DNA of 64,000 nucleotides from CAWKEY01 sp963696315 (GTDB lineage Bacteria; Pseudomonadota; Gammaproteobacteria; Methylococcales; Methylomonadaceae), in contig CAVOJU010000030.1 of NCBI GenBank assembly GCA_963696315.1, positions 148,517-212,516 on the forward strand, in the 5' to 3' direction. Every line of letters starts with the position of its first letter. Position 1 is the first letter of the stretch. Under the pieces are notes generated by a model, which did not search any database, had not been told where the DNA came from, and was given only the letters and a program-made list of their open reading frames with translations. Both the position numbers and the translations under genes were made by a program. Below are positions 55,569 through 64,000 of this stretch, in pieces.

Positions 55569-56825
55569 TTATCCAAACACTAGGCTTAACAGGCCAACCC
55601 CTGCCGCAGCTAACAGCGTTCCTGCGACTCGAATACCAATCGGCCGGCCGCCGATCACCAAGGCGATGATGCCTTTGACTATCGAGTTGGCCGAGACGGC
55701 AATAAAAATTGCCGTAACAGCTACAACTAATTCCAATTCATCCCTACTCATCCGCGACATGGATAGGGTAATGGGATCAACATCGGCGACACCGGAAATC
55801 GCGGCCAGAAAATAAGTCCCGGCATCGCCAAAATAAATCTGCATTAGCCGGGCCATGAACATGATCACTACTAATAAAGCGCCAAACTTTAAAGCAAGAA
55901 CCAGCTGAAACGGGTTTTCAAGAATGACTTTTTGCTCGGTTTTGGTGTCTTCCGGCGAGTTTTTCCAAAACAAAAAAGCCGCCAGATAAGTAAACAAGCT
56001 CATCATCAGCAATGTCGATAACAACGGTTTGAACAAGGCCGGGTTTAGGATGGAGGCTAACAACAGCGTGCGTGCAAACATCGTAGCGCAGGCGGTCAGG
56101 ATCCCGGCCGATAGAGCGTTTTCAACGCCCGGCGATTGTTTTGATACCTGTGAAAGGTTCAGAGTTACCGCTGTCGACGACGCCAGCCCTCCAAACACGC
56201 CGGTCAGAACGGGACCATGACGACTCCCGGCTATCCTGATGGCGAAGTAGCCCAGATAGGAAATGGCGGCAATCAGAACGACCATCCACCAGATATGATA
56301 GGGGTTAAAAATGCCCCAGGGACCAAAGCCCCGATCAGGCAAAATCGGGAGCATCACGACCGAAATCAGCAAAAGTTTCAAGGTCGCGTACAACTCGTGT
56401 TGCTCCAGTTTTTTAAGCCAGCCGTGCAGTAAAGGTTTGAAACCCAGCAGTAAAGTGATCACAACAGCCGAAGCGGAAGCAAGCGTGATGTGGCCGAAGA
56501 CGGATAACGCACCCAGGGCAAAAGTGATTAGCGCCGCGATGATACTGGTGATGCCGAAATCTTCAATTTTATCGAGGCTTTTGGTGTAGGCGACCAGTAA
56601 CACAGAGGTCAGTCCCAAAAACGCAAATCCCATCAACGAAGGGTCAACTTGCCGTGCGATCAAAGCCCATATTCCACCCAGCAAGGCTATTAATCCGTAG
56701 GTGCGCAGTCCCGCAACACGCATGCCTTCATCGCGGTTGCGCGATTCCCAGCCACGTTCCAAACCAATCAATAGGCCTATCGCCAGGGCAATACCCATAA
56801 GCTTGAAGCTTTCCAGTTCAGTCAT
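55569..56825 (-). CDS. MgtC/SapB-DUF4010 membrane protein
   Basis: A 418-aa polytopic protein. The N terminus (LMGIALAIGLLIGLERGWE with GLRTYGLIALLGGI) is the MgtC/SapB domain; the C-terminal half with ILTACATMFARTLLLAS and DPITLSMSRMSRDELE is DUF4010. Such fusions are common in proteobacteria and are of unknown transport function; relation to magnesium is only by the MgtC name. It is convergent with the phosphatase-TPR gene. Confidence 0.9.
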   Translation of the reverse strand: MTELESFKLMGIALAIGLLIGLERGWESRNRDEGMRVAGLRTYGLIALLGGIWALIARQVDPSLMGFAFLGLTSVLLVAYTKSLDKIEDFGITSIIAALITFALGALSVFGHITLASASAVVITLLLGFKPLLHGWLKKLEQHELYATLKLLLISVVMLPILPDRGFGPWGIFNPYHIWWMVVLIAAISYLGYFAIRIAGSRHGPVLTGVFGGLASSTAVTLNLSQVSKQSPGVENALSAGILTACATMFARTLLLASILNPALFKPLLSTLLMMSLFTYLAAFLFWKNSPEDTKTEQKVILENPFQLVLALKFGALLVVIMFMARLMQIYFGDAGTYFLAAISGVADVDPITLSMSRMSRDELELVVAVTAIFIAVSANSIVKGIIALVIGGRPIGIRVAGTLLAAAGVGLLSLVFG

Positions 56826-57188
56826 GTTTTAATTTCTTCTTTCGTCAGTCTTTAGGGAGGGACGACACACTGTATTTATACACCATTACCGTTAAAGGGA
56901 GCGACCGCTTCCGACTGCTCTGAAGGAAACAGCCCGCTAAGGTGTACAGATAGTTTCCGTGCCCATGCATGCGGTGCGCATATTCAATTGAGGCATTGTC
57001 GATTTAAGACATGCTCAGAAAATGTCTCCATGTCAATCTTCGAGCAACACGGTTAAAAATCATAAGTCAATCGAGTCTGCCGATTGATTCCTGACGATGC
57101 GCATTATTTGCGCACTAAAAAGAGCCGTTCTGGTTTTTCATTGAAACAATCTTCGCCACTCAGAATAACGTTCGCGAATAGGGGCAGA
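56826..57188. other. intergenic region, no gene seen
   Basis: About 360 bases between two minus-strand genes (the MgtC/DUF4010 gene and smbP). I see no coding frame of note, no repeat shared with other parts of the window and no good terminator. Confidence 0.45.
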
Positions 57189-57557
57189 TTAAGGGTTTTG
57201 AATTATTACCGCTGATTTATATTTGTTGCTGATTTTAATGTGCTTTACAGCTGCTTCAGCATGGGTAGTAGCCGACCCTATATGACCCAAATTAGCGAGT
57301 TCGATCGATTCTTGAAGCTCCTTAGCAGCAGCATCCAAATGGTTTTTTGCCAACAAGCCCTTAGCTACTTTAGAGGCTACCAACGCGTGCTGTAACGCCT
57401 TCTTCGCGTGTCCAATCAAAATTGCGGTATCACCAGCTTCACCATGAACAACGGCAGCATTCGCATGTTCCAATGCTTCCGTTAGATGTTCTTCAGCAAA
57501 AACAGAAGAACTTAAAAGAAGTAATAAACCCGCACATATGGATGTCATTTTCTTCAT
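57189..57557 (-). CDS. smbP: small metal-binding periplasmic protein, SmbP-like
   Basis: A 122-aa exported protein: signal peptide MKKMTSICAGLLLLLSSSVFA, then a helical body with regularly spaced histidines (EHLTEALEHANAAVVHGEAG, IGHAKKALQHALVASK, THAEAAVKHIK). The layout matches SmbP, a His-rich four-helix periplasmic metal-binding protein first known from Nitrosomonas. Copper or other divalent metal binding is inferred from the family. It is a stand-alone gene. Confidence 0.8.
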   Translation of the reverse strand: MKKMTSICAGLLLLLSSSVFAEEHLTEALEHANAAVVHGEAGDTAILIGHAKKALQHALVASKVAKGLLAKNHLDAAAKELQESIELANLGHIGSATTHAEAAVKHIKISNKYKSAVIIQNP

Positions 57558-57741
57558 GATTCTATCCTCTAAATGTTTATATTTGGTTGCTCATGTCATT
57601 TTTCCCGAGAAAAACCATCAGCATTGTAAAAGAGCGCGTAAATTTTTCATGATTTACAACAAAAGAGCGTCAAAACTTGCCAGTTTTGAAGCTCCATATT
57701 ATCGTTTTTAATGAAAAGATTACTTAAATTGCGGAAAAACA

Positions 57742-57852
57742 GTACTACTCCTATCTTACTTTGAAAACGTACAACTTTTGAATAACGAAACGTACTTTAA
57801 ATCAAGTGGTTATGTCTTGCGAAAGTATAAGTTTTTTCACTCAGATAGGAGT
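57742..57852 (+). repeat. dispersed repeat, copy 2, with 10-bp inverted ends
   Basis: Starts GTACTACTCCTATCTTAC and shares ACGTACAACTTTTGAATAAC, TCAAGTGGTTA and TTGCGAAAGT with 44485-44566. ACTCCTATCT (57747-57756) is repeated as AGATAGGAGT (57843-57852), so the unit is a roughly 106-base element with inverted ends, MITE-like in form. It lies directly upstream of the DODA gene and could carry its promoter. Confidence 0.7.
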
Positions 57853-57897
57853 AAAAATTGAAAACCGTTTTATAACTTAAGCTTCCAGTGAGAAATT

Positions 57898-58711
57898 ATG
57901 AACCGCGAATTAACCGATCTGCCGAGTCCTGTTTTATACATTCCTCATGGTGCAGGCCCCTTACCGCTTCTTGGGGATAAAGGTCATCAGACTATGGTAA
58001 GTTTTCTCAGAAAAATAGCCCCGACCCTTGGCAAGCCATCAGCAATAGTAGTTATTAGCGCTCACTTGGAAGAGGACATGGTAACTATCACCAGTGCCGA
58101 AACGCCACCATTACTCTATGATTATTACGGCTTTGCAGATGCGGCCTATGAAATCCAGTATCCGGCACCTGGCGCTCCCATGCTTGCCGAGAAAATTTAT
58201 CATTTGTTACAACAGAGTGGATTTGAGGCAAGATTGGATAGCCGTCGCGGTTTTGACCATGGCGTGTTTGTACCGCTCAAGATCATGTTCCCGGATGCCG
58301 GTGATTCCATGTGTTCAGTTATCGCTTCTTAACAACTTGAATCCGGAAACACACATCAAAATTGGCAGGGCTCTGGCAGAATTAAGAAAGGAAAACGTGC
58401 TTATCATGGGTTCCGGATTTTCATTTCATAACATTAAAGCCTTTTTTTCTCAGACTATCGACGCGCCTGATGCCAAGAATGAGGCATTTCAGCATTGGCT
58501 TATTGATACCTGTACAAACACTGAACTTTCGGCCCATGAACGGGAAACCCAACTCATCGAGTGGAGTCATGCCCCTTTTGCAAAGTATTGCCACCCCAGA
58601 GAGGAACACCTGTTACCGCTGCATGTGTGTTTTGGGGTAGCAAATTCAAGCGCCAGACTGGTATTTGATGACATAGTGGCTGGAAAAAAGGCAAGTGCTT
58701 TCTTATGGTAA
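57898..58711 (+). CDS. DODA-type extradiol dioxygenase family protein (apparent frameshift)
   Basis: Class III extradiol ring-cleavage dioxygenase-like protein (4,5-DOPA dioxygenase group). The metal ligands fit: YIPHGAGPLPLL near the N terminus, VISAHLEED, FDHGVFVPLKIMFPDA and, in the second frame, MGSGFSFHNI and LLPLHVCFGVA. One extra G near 58300 shifts the frame; without it the text reads PDAVIPCVQLSLLNNLNP, as the family demands. The repaired product is about 270 aa. The physiological substrate is unknown. Confidence 0.85.
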
Positions 58712-58722
58712 CTTTGTAGATA

Positions 58723-58772
58723 GGCGAAATGGAAAATGATGTCGACTTTGTCCCTTCAGTTTCCATTTTACC
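58723..58772. terminator. candidate hairpin between converging genes
   Basis: GGCGAAATGGAAA and TTTCCATTTTACC pair with about one mismatch across a 24-base loop, between the ends of the dioxygenase and muramidase genes. No long T run follows on either strand. Confidence 0.3.
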
Positions 58773-58805
58773 CAACTGTCCGCCCACATAAACTTTAGAA
58801 AACAA

Positions 58806-59792
58806 TTAGTTCAACAGCATCTTGAATTCCCGGTGCCAGCGGGCCAGTTGTTCATGATAATGGTGCGCTTCATATTTCGGGCCGTTATAAAACTTGGCCA
58901 CATTACGAAAGTCCGCATCAGCGGGGGCGGTTTTTTTGACTTCGTCCTTTCTTCCGGAAAGAAAACGCGCCACGAAAGTCACCTGCCGCTCAGCCGGTGC
59001 GGTAAAAAGTTCGGTTGCTGAGGCTGCTCCTACTATCTTGAAATTACTGCCCATAATCTGCCCCAAGCCCATGCTCATGGATTGCATGCGGAGTTCTTCC
59101 AGTGGAGTGTTGGGCTGCTCCTTATTCAGGCGCGATAAATAATGCTGTTCAAATCTCGGCCTGATGATACCCGCTGTTTCCTGGCGGATAATGGCCAAAA
59201 TCCATTCAGGACAAACTGTGATGCCTTTTTCCTGCTCGACCTGTTTGGATGCCGACTGGGCCATCGCCCCGTAACGATTGAGGATACCCTTGCAATCCAG
59301 GAAGCGGCTTTTATGCAATGCGTTCAGGTGAAATATCGCATCATCAAACTTCCCTGTCATGATTTTGCCGTTATCGATTTTGGCGAGAGCAACACTCAAC
59401 ATTTTTTCCAGAACCGGCAAGGTCAATTTTGCATCCGGTATTGTGGTAATCAGTGCTTTAGCGGTATTCCACTGGCAATCATAACAAAGGCTGTTGCGGG
59501 TTATTGCTGGATTGAGTTGGTATTCCACCTGAAACTGCGCAACTGCGCGATTGGTGCCGCGGCCAAAATCGCCGTCAATCGCGAAAGCACCGCTCGATGA
59601 GGTCGAATAACCCAAAAAAATCAACAATCGCTGCATGGCTTTAATGCCACTTTCTCCGACTGAAGTCCGCGTGAGCGACGCATCGCCATTCAGAAAACGC
59701 TGCAGATCAGCATGCCATTGGGCGTCACCGTCATCGGGATGGGTAGTAATCTGTTTAATATGCGGTTCGTTAATTAGAGTCTCGATAGCCAT
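58806..59792 (-). CDS. peptidoglycan-binding N-acetylmuramidase
   Basis: A 328-aa protein, start placed at ATG 59792 behind GGAG. Residues about 45-90 form a peptidoglycan-binding domain (AMQRLLIFLGYS, DGDFGRGTNRAVAQFQ); the C-terminal half is an N-acetylmuramidase of the DUF3380 type with the catalytic glutamate in AIIRQETAG, then SMGLGQIMGSNFKIVG and KFYNGP. No signal peptide is seen, as in phage-type endolysins, so export needs help. It follows the lipase-CHAT gene by about 87 bases on the same strand, so the two are probably co-transcribed. Confidence 0.88.
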   Translation of the reverse strand: MAIETLINEPHIKQITTHPDDGDAQWHADLQRFLNGDASLTRTSVGESGIKAMQRLLIFLGYSTSSSGAFAIDGDFGRGTNRAVAQFQVEYQLNPAITRNSLCYDCQWNTAKALITTIPDAKLTLPVLEKMLSVALAKIDNGKIMTGKFDDAIFHLNALHKSRFLDCKGILNRYGAMAQSASKQVEQEKGITVCPEWILAIIRQETAGIIRPRFEQHYLSRLNKEQPNTPLEELRMQSMSMGLGQIMGSNFKIVGAASATELFTAPAERQVTFVARFLSGRKDEVKKTAPADADFRNVAKFYNGPKYEAHHYHEQLARWHREFKMLLN

Positions 59793-59879
59793 AACTTCAA
59801 TCTCCACGGTTGGTAAAAACACCCCAAACACTTTGTTTTCCGGTCATCAGCGTATGCCCAAAAAACTGCTTGCGCAAAT

Positions 59880-62243
59880 TTACGCTGTTTGCCTCAAAAT
59901 AGCCTGCAGATTTTTCCACAGCTCGGTCTCCTTGGCATGCTCGGCCATGAAAACCAGGAACTCGATGTGTTCGCGCAAGGCGGCTTTATCTTTGAAACTA
60001 GCGCCGCGTTCAACAGCCAAGCGATAACCTTCGACGATACGATCGCAATCCTGCGCATTAAACACGCCGTTCACCAGCGCCATCATGAGCAAACAGTCCG
60101 GCTCAACCACACTATCCCAATAGTCGGGATTGACTGCCATTTTCTGTTTGGCTTCAGCGACCACTTCGGCAACCAGTGCGGGCAAATCTTCCTGCCAGCT
60201 CTGATCGCGGCTTTTATCGAACCAGCTTAAAACAGCTTCTGCGGTAATCCAGTTAGTCAAGGGATACGCTTTGTTTTTTCCCTTTTCGCGGCTGTTATTG
60301 AAAGCACGCTGATAATGCGTGCTCATTTTCTCCAGGGCTTTTTTCCTTTCGGTTTTACTGGATTGCAGCCAGGCCAGGCGCTTGTAGGCACTGCCCAGTA
60401 AAGACAGGCGCTCTATGGTAAGGGTCGCAGGGGCCATGGCATTCAAAGTGTTCAATTCTTCGATCGCCTTTTCTATTTCTGCCAAGGCGGTATCTTTTTC
60501 GGCTTTATCGGTGGTCTGACGAAAGCGCAAGGCGTGTTTTACCCGGTAATTGGCGCGCTGCTCCAGTGCTTTTACCGGAAACTCGGCCTTATCGGCAGCC
60601 ATCGCTTTATCCAGATGCGCGATAGCCAGGCCGTATTCTCCCATTTCGCCGTACACCATGCCCAACGCCGCCGCCACATCAGCCTCATCTTGCCAGTTTG
60701 CGAGCTGGCTGGCAGGAACCCGTTTTGAATAACTATCAAGCCTTTGATGAGTTTGTTCGTTGCCGACTTTAATGCTATTTTGGCTGCGCACGGCACTCAA
60801 CAGGTTTTCTAAATCCGCGACCCATTCAGCCTTGGCATGATAAGGCGGGCGCTGCTTTTCATTGTTTCGGCCTGCTTCAAGCAAGCGGAAATCGGGATCC
60901 CCGTAGCATTGGTAAGCACCCCAGGTATTGACATCAGGAAATTGTTCGTAAATATGCTGGCGTGCTGCCCGGACTGCAGTACCAAAACTGCCGCCCCATA
61001 ACAGGGACTGATAAAATGATTCGGCAAAGGCTTTGGCGGCGCCGTCATCGACGGCCCAACCGGCAGCGACGACCGCCTTAACACCCATATTGATAAATTG
61101 TGTCCCCAGATTTGCGGCCAATTCGTTATAGCGATTGGCTTCCGGATAGCCAACCTTGGTACTGCCCAAATGGCAGCAATTGATAAACACCAATTCCGGC
61201 ACCCAGCGCATTTGTTCAACATCACCCGGCGTTAAAAAGGTGTTATCGCCAATGACCATGCCGGAGATCCGCTTTTTGTCTTGTGGCAAACCTTGACCGC
61301 AGGCCTGACAGTTTTCCTCGACCGGCACATATTTCTCAATTTCAAACTCATGAACCCCATGCCCGGCAAGATGCAGAATTCGGTACGCTTCACCGTGCAG
61401 ACCCATCAAGATATCCGCGGCCTCAAGACCCGTAGACCGTCTGCCCAGCGCTTGATTGACCTCATAGCCATTTGTCGAAAGCAGACTAGCCACCGCCTCG
61501 GCTTCCTGAGCAGCGCCTGGCAAATCAGGAAAAATAACGCCTCCTGGTCCAGCAGGAATAATCGGATTGCCGATGACGAAGGCGTTCTTTTCCGCCGTAT
61601 GTAAAGGCTTGACTCTAAATTGCTGCGATTTTAACTGCCGCAACAGTCCGGCAACCACTGCAGCAGGTTTGTGAGATGCCCCCCAACGATCATCCAGCAA
61701 TTCCCACGGATAACGGGCCGATTCTTGATCCAGGATCAATACCAGATCGTATTGCTTGGGCGCCAATTCCTTGAGCGGGTTAGGAATCAACATTTCAAAC
61801 AGCGTCTGGGCCGTTTGCCGGGAATTACTGGTGCTGGCAATCATGTCAGCAATAAAATGATCGGCCAGGCGCATCTGCCCGGCAACCAGCGTCACTTCGG
61901 CCCGTGCGCGATCGGTTAGCGCAATAAAGCGCAACATCTGGTATTTCTTGTCATAGACGATTTCAAGACGGTGCCACCAACTCGGATCCGTATCGAACAA
62001 CACGCGCTGCAATCCGCCCGGCCCAACCTGAACAGTAGCATCCTGCCAGTTGAAATGGGCCTGCAAGCTGCCCTCGCGTAAAATAGTTTCCAGCTCTCTG
62101 GCCGCGATAATGGCCACATCCTGGTACAGTTCCAGAAATTCAATTTCATCGAATAACACCTTGTCATCGAAACGGTTTTCGACCAAAAGATCATTGGCCG
62201 ATTGCACGCCCCTCAGAATGGCTTCGATGAGTCGCGTATGCTC
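59880..62243 (-). CDS. CHAT protease and TPR part of a lipase-CHAT fusion protein
   Basis: C-terminal 780 or so codons of a giant gene that continues upstream. A CHAT (caspase-like) domain has the catalytic histidine in ILHLAGHGVHEF (about residue 283 from Met 62207) and cysteine in LVFINCCHLGSTK (344 or 345), and ends QHIYEQFPDVNTWGAYQCYG. Between the two catalytic blocks is ENCQACGQG, a possible metal-binding insert. TPR-like helices follow (about 505-775). In-frame text upstream of 62207 reads TRLIEAILRGVQSAND, so the true protein does not start here; one base missing near 62244 splits it from the lipase part. The muramidase gene follows. Confidence 0.85.
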   Translation of the reverse strand, partial: EHTRLIEAILRGVQSANDLLVENRFDDKVLFDEIEFLELYQDVAIIAARELETILREGSLQAHFNWQDATVQVGPGGLQRVLFDTDPSWWHRLEIVYDKKYQMLRFIALTDRARAEVTLVAGQMRLADHFIADMIASTSNSRQTAQTLFEMLIPNPLKELAPKQYDLVLILDQESARYPWELLDDRWGASHKPAAVVAGLLRQLKSQQFRVKPLHTAEKNAFVIGNPIIPAGPGGVIFPDLPGAAQEAEAVASLLSTNGYEVNQALGRRSTGLEAADILMGLHGEAYRILHLAGHGVHEFEIEKYVPVEENCQACGQGLPQDKKRISGMVIGDNTFLTPGDVEQMRWVPELVFINCCHLGSTKVGYPEANRYNELAANLGTQFINMGVKAVVAAGWAVDDGAAKAFAESFYQSLLWGGSFGTAVRAARQHIYEQFPDVNTWGAYQCYGDPDFRLLEAGRNNEKQRPPYHAKAEWVADLENLLSAVRSQNSIKVGNEQTHQRLDSYSKRVPASQLANWQDEADVAAALGMVYGEMGEYGLAIAHLDKAMAADKAEFPVKALEQRANYRVKHALRFRQTTDKAEKDTALAEIEKAIEELNTLNAMAPATLTIERLSLLGSAYKRLAWLQSSKTERKKALEKMSTHYQRAFNNSREKGKNKAYPLTNWITAEAVLSWFDKSRDQSWQEDLPALVAEVVAEAKQKMAVNPDYWDSVVEPDCLLMMALVNGVFNAQDCDRIVEGYRLAVERGASFKDKAALREHIEFLVFMAEHAKETELWKNLQAILRQTA

Positions 62244-64000
62244 ATGCCACCAAAACCGGTACCAATCAACAAGAAGCTGATTTTCGCCGAACGCGCAGTG
62301 CCTGCCGTGCCGAAGCGGTCATCCGGCCATTCGGCGATTTTCAAGGCATAGTCGAGTAAAGCGTGCCCGGTTCCTGCAGCCAGCGTGCCCGGACTCAGCT
62401 CGCCGACACGGCCCAGTCCGATGACTATCGCACCATTGGGTCTCGCATTTTTATTTTTATGCAGAAAAATTTCGTGACTATTCAACTGGCCAGGATAAAG
62501 GCCCAGACTAACCCGTTTGCTTAATGCCCCGTCCAGCCTTCGATCCAAATCCGCTTCGGCGCTGACGATGGTATCGCCGTAATAATGCCCGACACAGATC
62601 GGATGGCGGGCATAAGCCAGATTACCATGGCGAATCGTCACATTGACGCGTGGCAAACGCCGTTGGGTGCCCCGTACAAATCGGCGCGCAGCACCAAATC
62701 CAAAACCCGACAAATCCGCTTCAGCCGGCATGCTGTCAGGCATGGCATCGCGCATAATAGTTCGCTCCTCGCTAAAACCCTCGCGTCGGCTCACCGCAGG
62801 TTCATCCTGCGACAGGCGACGGGTGGTTCCCGACTGCAGCAAATCCAGATACGCCGGAAACGCCGGGCGGTAGGCCAGCAATTGATCGTGAGCGGCGTCC
62901 TGCACATACCAGGTTTTAACGCCCGGCAGTCGGCCCAGGGCCCAAGGCACCGTGCCGTCACCTTTTTTGGTGGCGTAGAAACGCAGCGGCGGCCGTTCTT
63001 TGGAAAACAGGCCCCGGCCGGACATATTTTCAAAATCGGCTACCGTTTCCGGCGCCCAGCCGGCCACATAAATCATGCGTTCCGAATCGACGGGTGCATT
63101 CTGAATCAATTGCCAGGTTTTTCCGAGATTCTGCAAATTCTCGGCCTGCGGTAGCGGCCATTTTTATCACCGCCCTGGCAGGTCTGCTTCCAGAATTCAG
63201 TGCTGGAATAATTCCGCCCATCATTCGACGGTAGCAATTCCAGCACCCCGGGATAGCGATTAAAGATAGTAACCAGGCCTGCATTATCATGACTCACATC
63301 CAGCCAGCTTAATTTACCCAAAGTTGGATTCCAGCCGGTTAGCCAGCGCACAGCCTCGTAAGAACCCGTATTGGGCGTACCCAGCATGATAAGCCGGCTG
63401 CCCTGCAAGGCTTGAAAGCGTTGCCATAACTGCGGATACACAGCGAACATTACCCGCACCACCAGTCCTCCCATCGAATGCGCGACAAACCGGAGCGGTT
63501 GATGCTTCGCTTCGCAATCGGCCAGGCGGCTTGCCACCAGAGTCTGCTAGTTTCCCGGCTATGACTGGAATCGATAAGCGCCAGTCATAGTGAAATGCCT
63601 CAACGCGGTGGCTTGAACCCAGATATTCGACAAAATCGCCGTAATAATCATCGAGCAAAGCCTCTGACTCCACTCCTGGCATGGTAATACCCAGCTCTGC
63701 CAGTCTGCCTTTGGAGATGGCTGCAAAATTCAGCCATATCCGGTCTTTGTCCTGGCTTAAGTGGCTGCCCAGAATGCCGTGCAGAACAATAGCCAGCGGC
63801 CCGGAACTGAGCGGCGCAGCGCGTCTGCGAATGGCGCCGCGCGCGGGCTCAGCATGCCTGGCTTGCGATATCGGTTGAAAACCGGCCTGATCGCTATCGG
63901 AACGCAGCAGCCCGGCGGTTAATTTTTCAACGGTAGCCGCGTTTTTGAAATAGTTAAAATGATTAACTGCCTTGCCCTGATCGAAATAAAACCGGGCCCC
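62213..64000 (-). CDS. lipase-like and macro-like part of the lipase-CHAT fusion (frameshifts, partial)
   Basis: The frame enters from the right edge and reads PLAIVLHGILGSHLSQDKDR, FHYDWRLSIP, then after a shift near 63545-63552 RFVAHSMGGLVVRVMF (alpha/beta-hydrolase nucleophile serine) and LIMLGTPNTGSYEA. A second shift at the T5 run 63161-63165 leads to GKTWQLIQNAPVDSE and KKGDGTVPWALGRLPGV. The last part (ICVGHYYGDTIVSAEADLDR, GAIVIGLGRVGELSPGTLA) resembles the macro-like N-terminal domain of leucyl aminopeptidases. The three shifts together with that at 62244 look like single-base consensus errors, since the joined text stays meaningful throughout. The N terminus lies outside the window. 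Confidence 0.75.

Overview
The window looks like chromosome of a Gram-negative gammaproteobacterium. The evidence is the order pilMNOPQ-aroK-aroB-damX-like-hemE, the secB/gpsA/yibN block beside gpmI-envC-ctpA, a SecA of about 905 aa with a C-terminal zinc motif, RF3, and NhaD. A methanotroph of the Methylococcales type is a reasonable guess from the mix (hyp operon, DUF934 sulfite-reductase pair, SmbP-like protein), but no methane-oxidation gene is present to prove it.

Layout. 0-5 kb: hypF-hypC-hypD-hypE on the minus strand, for [NiFe]-hydrogenase cofactor assembly. 5-16 kb: secA, glgP and trmL on plus, then gpsA, secB, yibN and an ArsR-type regulator on minus. 13.5-17.7 kb: gpmI-envC-ctpA. 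18-20 kb: a two-gene siroheme reductase unit on minus. 20-24 kb: nhaD, an AmpG-like permease, exonuclease III and ribosomal protein L31. 24.2-28.9 kb: the first IS island, two IS110-family copies in inverted orientation, one split by an IS1595-family element with a clean 8-bp target duplication, plus an IS30-like remnant. 29.3-41 kb: pilMNOPQ, aroK, aroB, a DamX-like SPOR protein, hemE, yjbQ, a DUF411 copper-protein-like gene and glk. 41-47.5 kb: the second IS island, a decayed ISKra4-family element, tRNA-Thr(CGT), a small winged-helix gene, gene debris and a second ISKra4-family element split by an IS4-family element with an 11-bp target duplication. 47.5-58.7 kb: a lipoprotein, a DUF502 membrane protein, beta carbonic anhydrase, a kinase-like protein, prfC, a DUF2959 lipoprotein, a phosphatase-TPR protein, an MgtC/DUF4010 membrane protein, SmbP and a DODA-type dioxygenase. 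58.8-64 kb: a muramidase gene behind a very large gene that runs off the right edge and combines a lipase-like hydrolase, a macro/aminopeptidase-N-like region, a CHAT (caspase-like) protease and TPRs.

The most unusual candidate system is the lipase-CHAT-TPR fusion with its muramidase neighbour. The most testable mobile-element observation is that the two IS110 copies have a 5' non-coding region (candidate bridge RNA) identical except for one dinucleotide.

At least ten apparent single-base frameshifts occur, including one in essential secA and several at homopolymers. Many are therefore probably consensus errors. Genes affected this way are given as one feature over the whole reconstructed reading, with the shift point stated.
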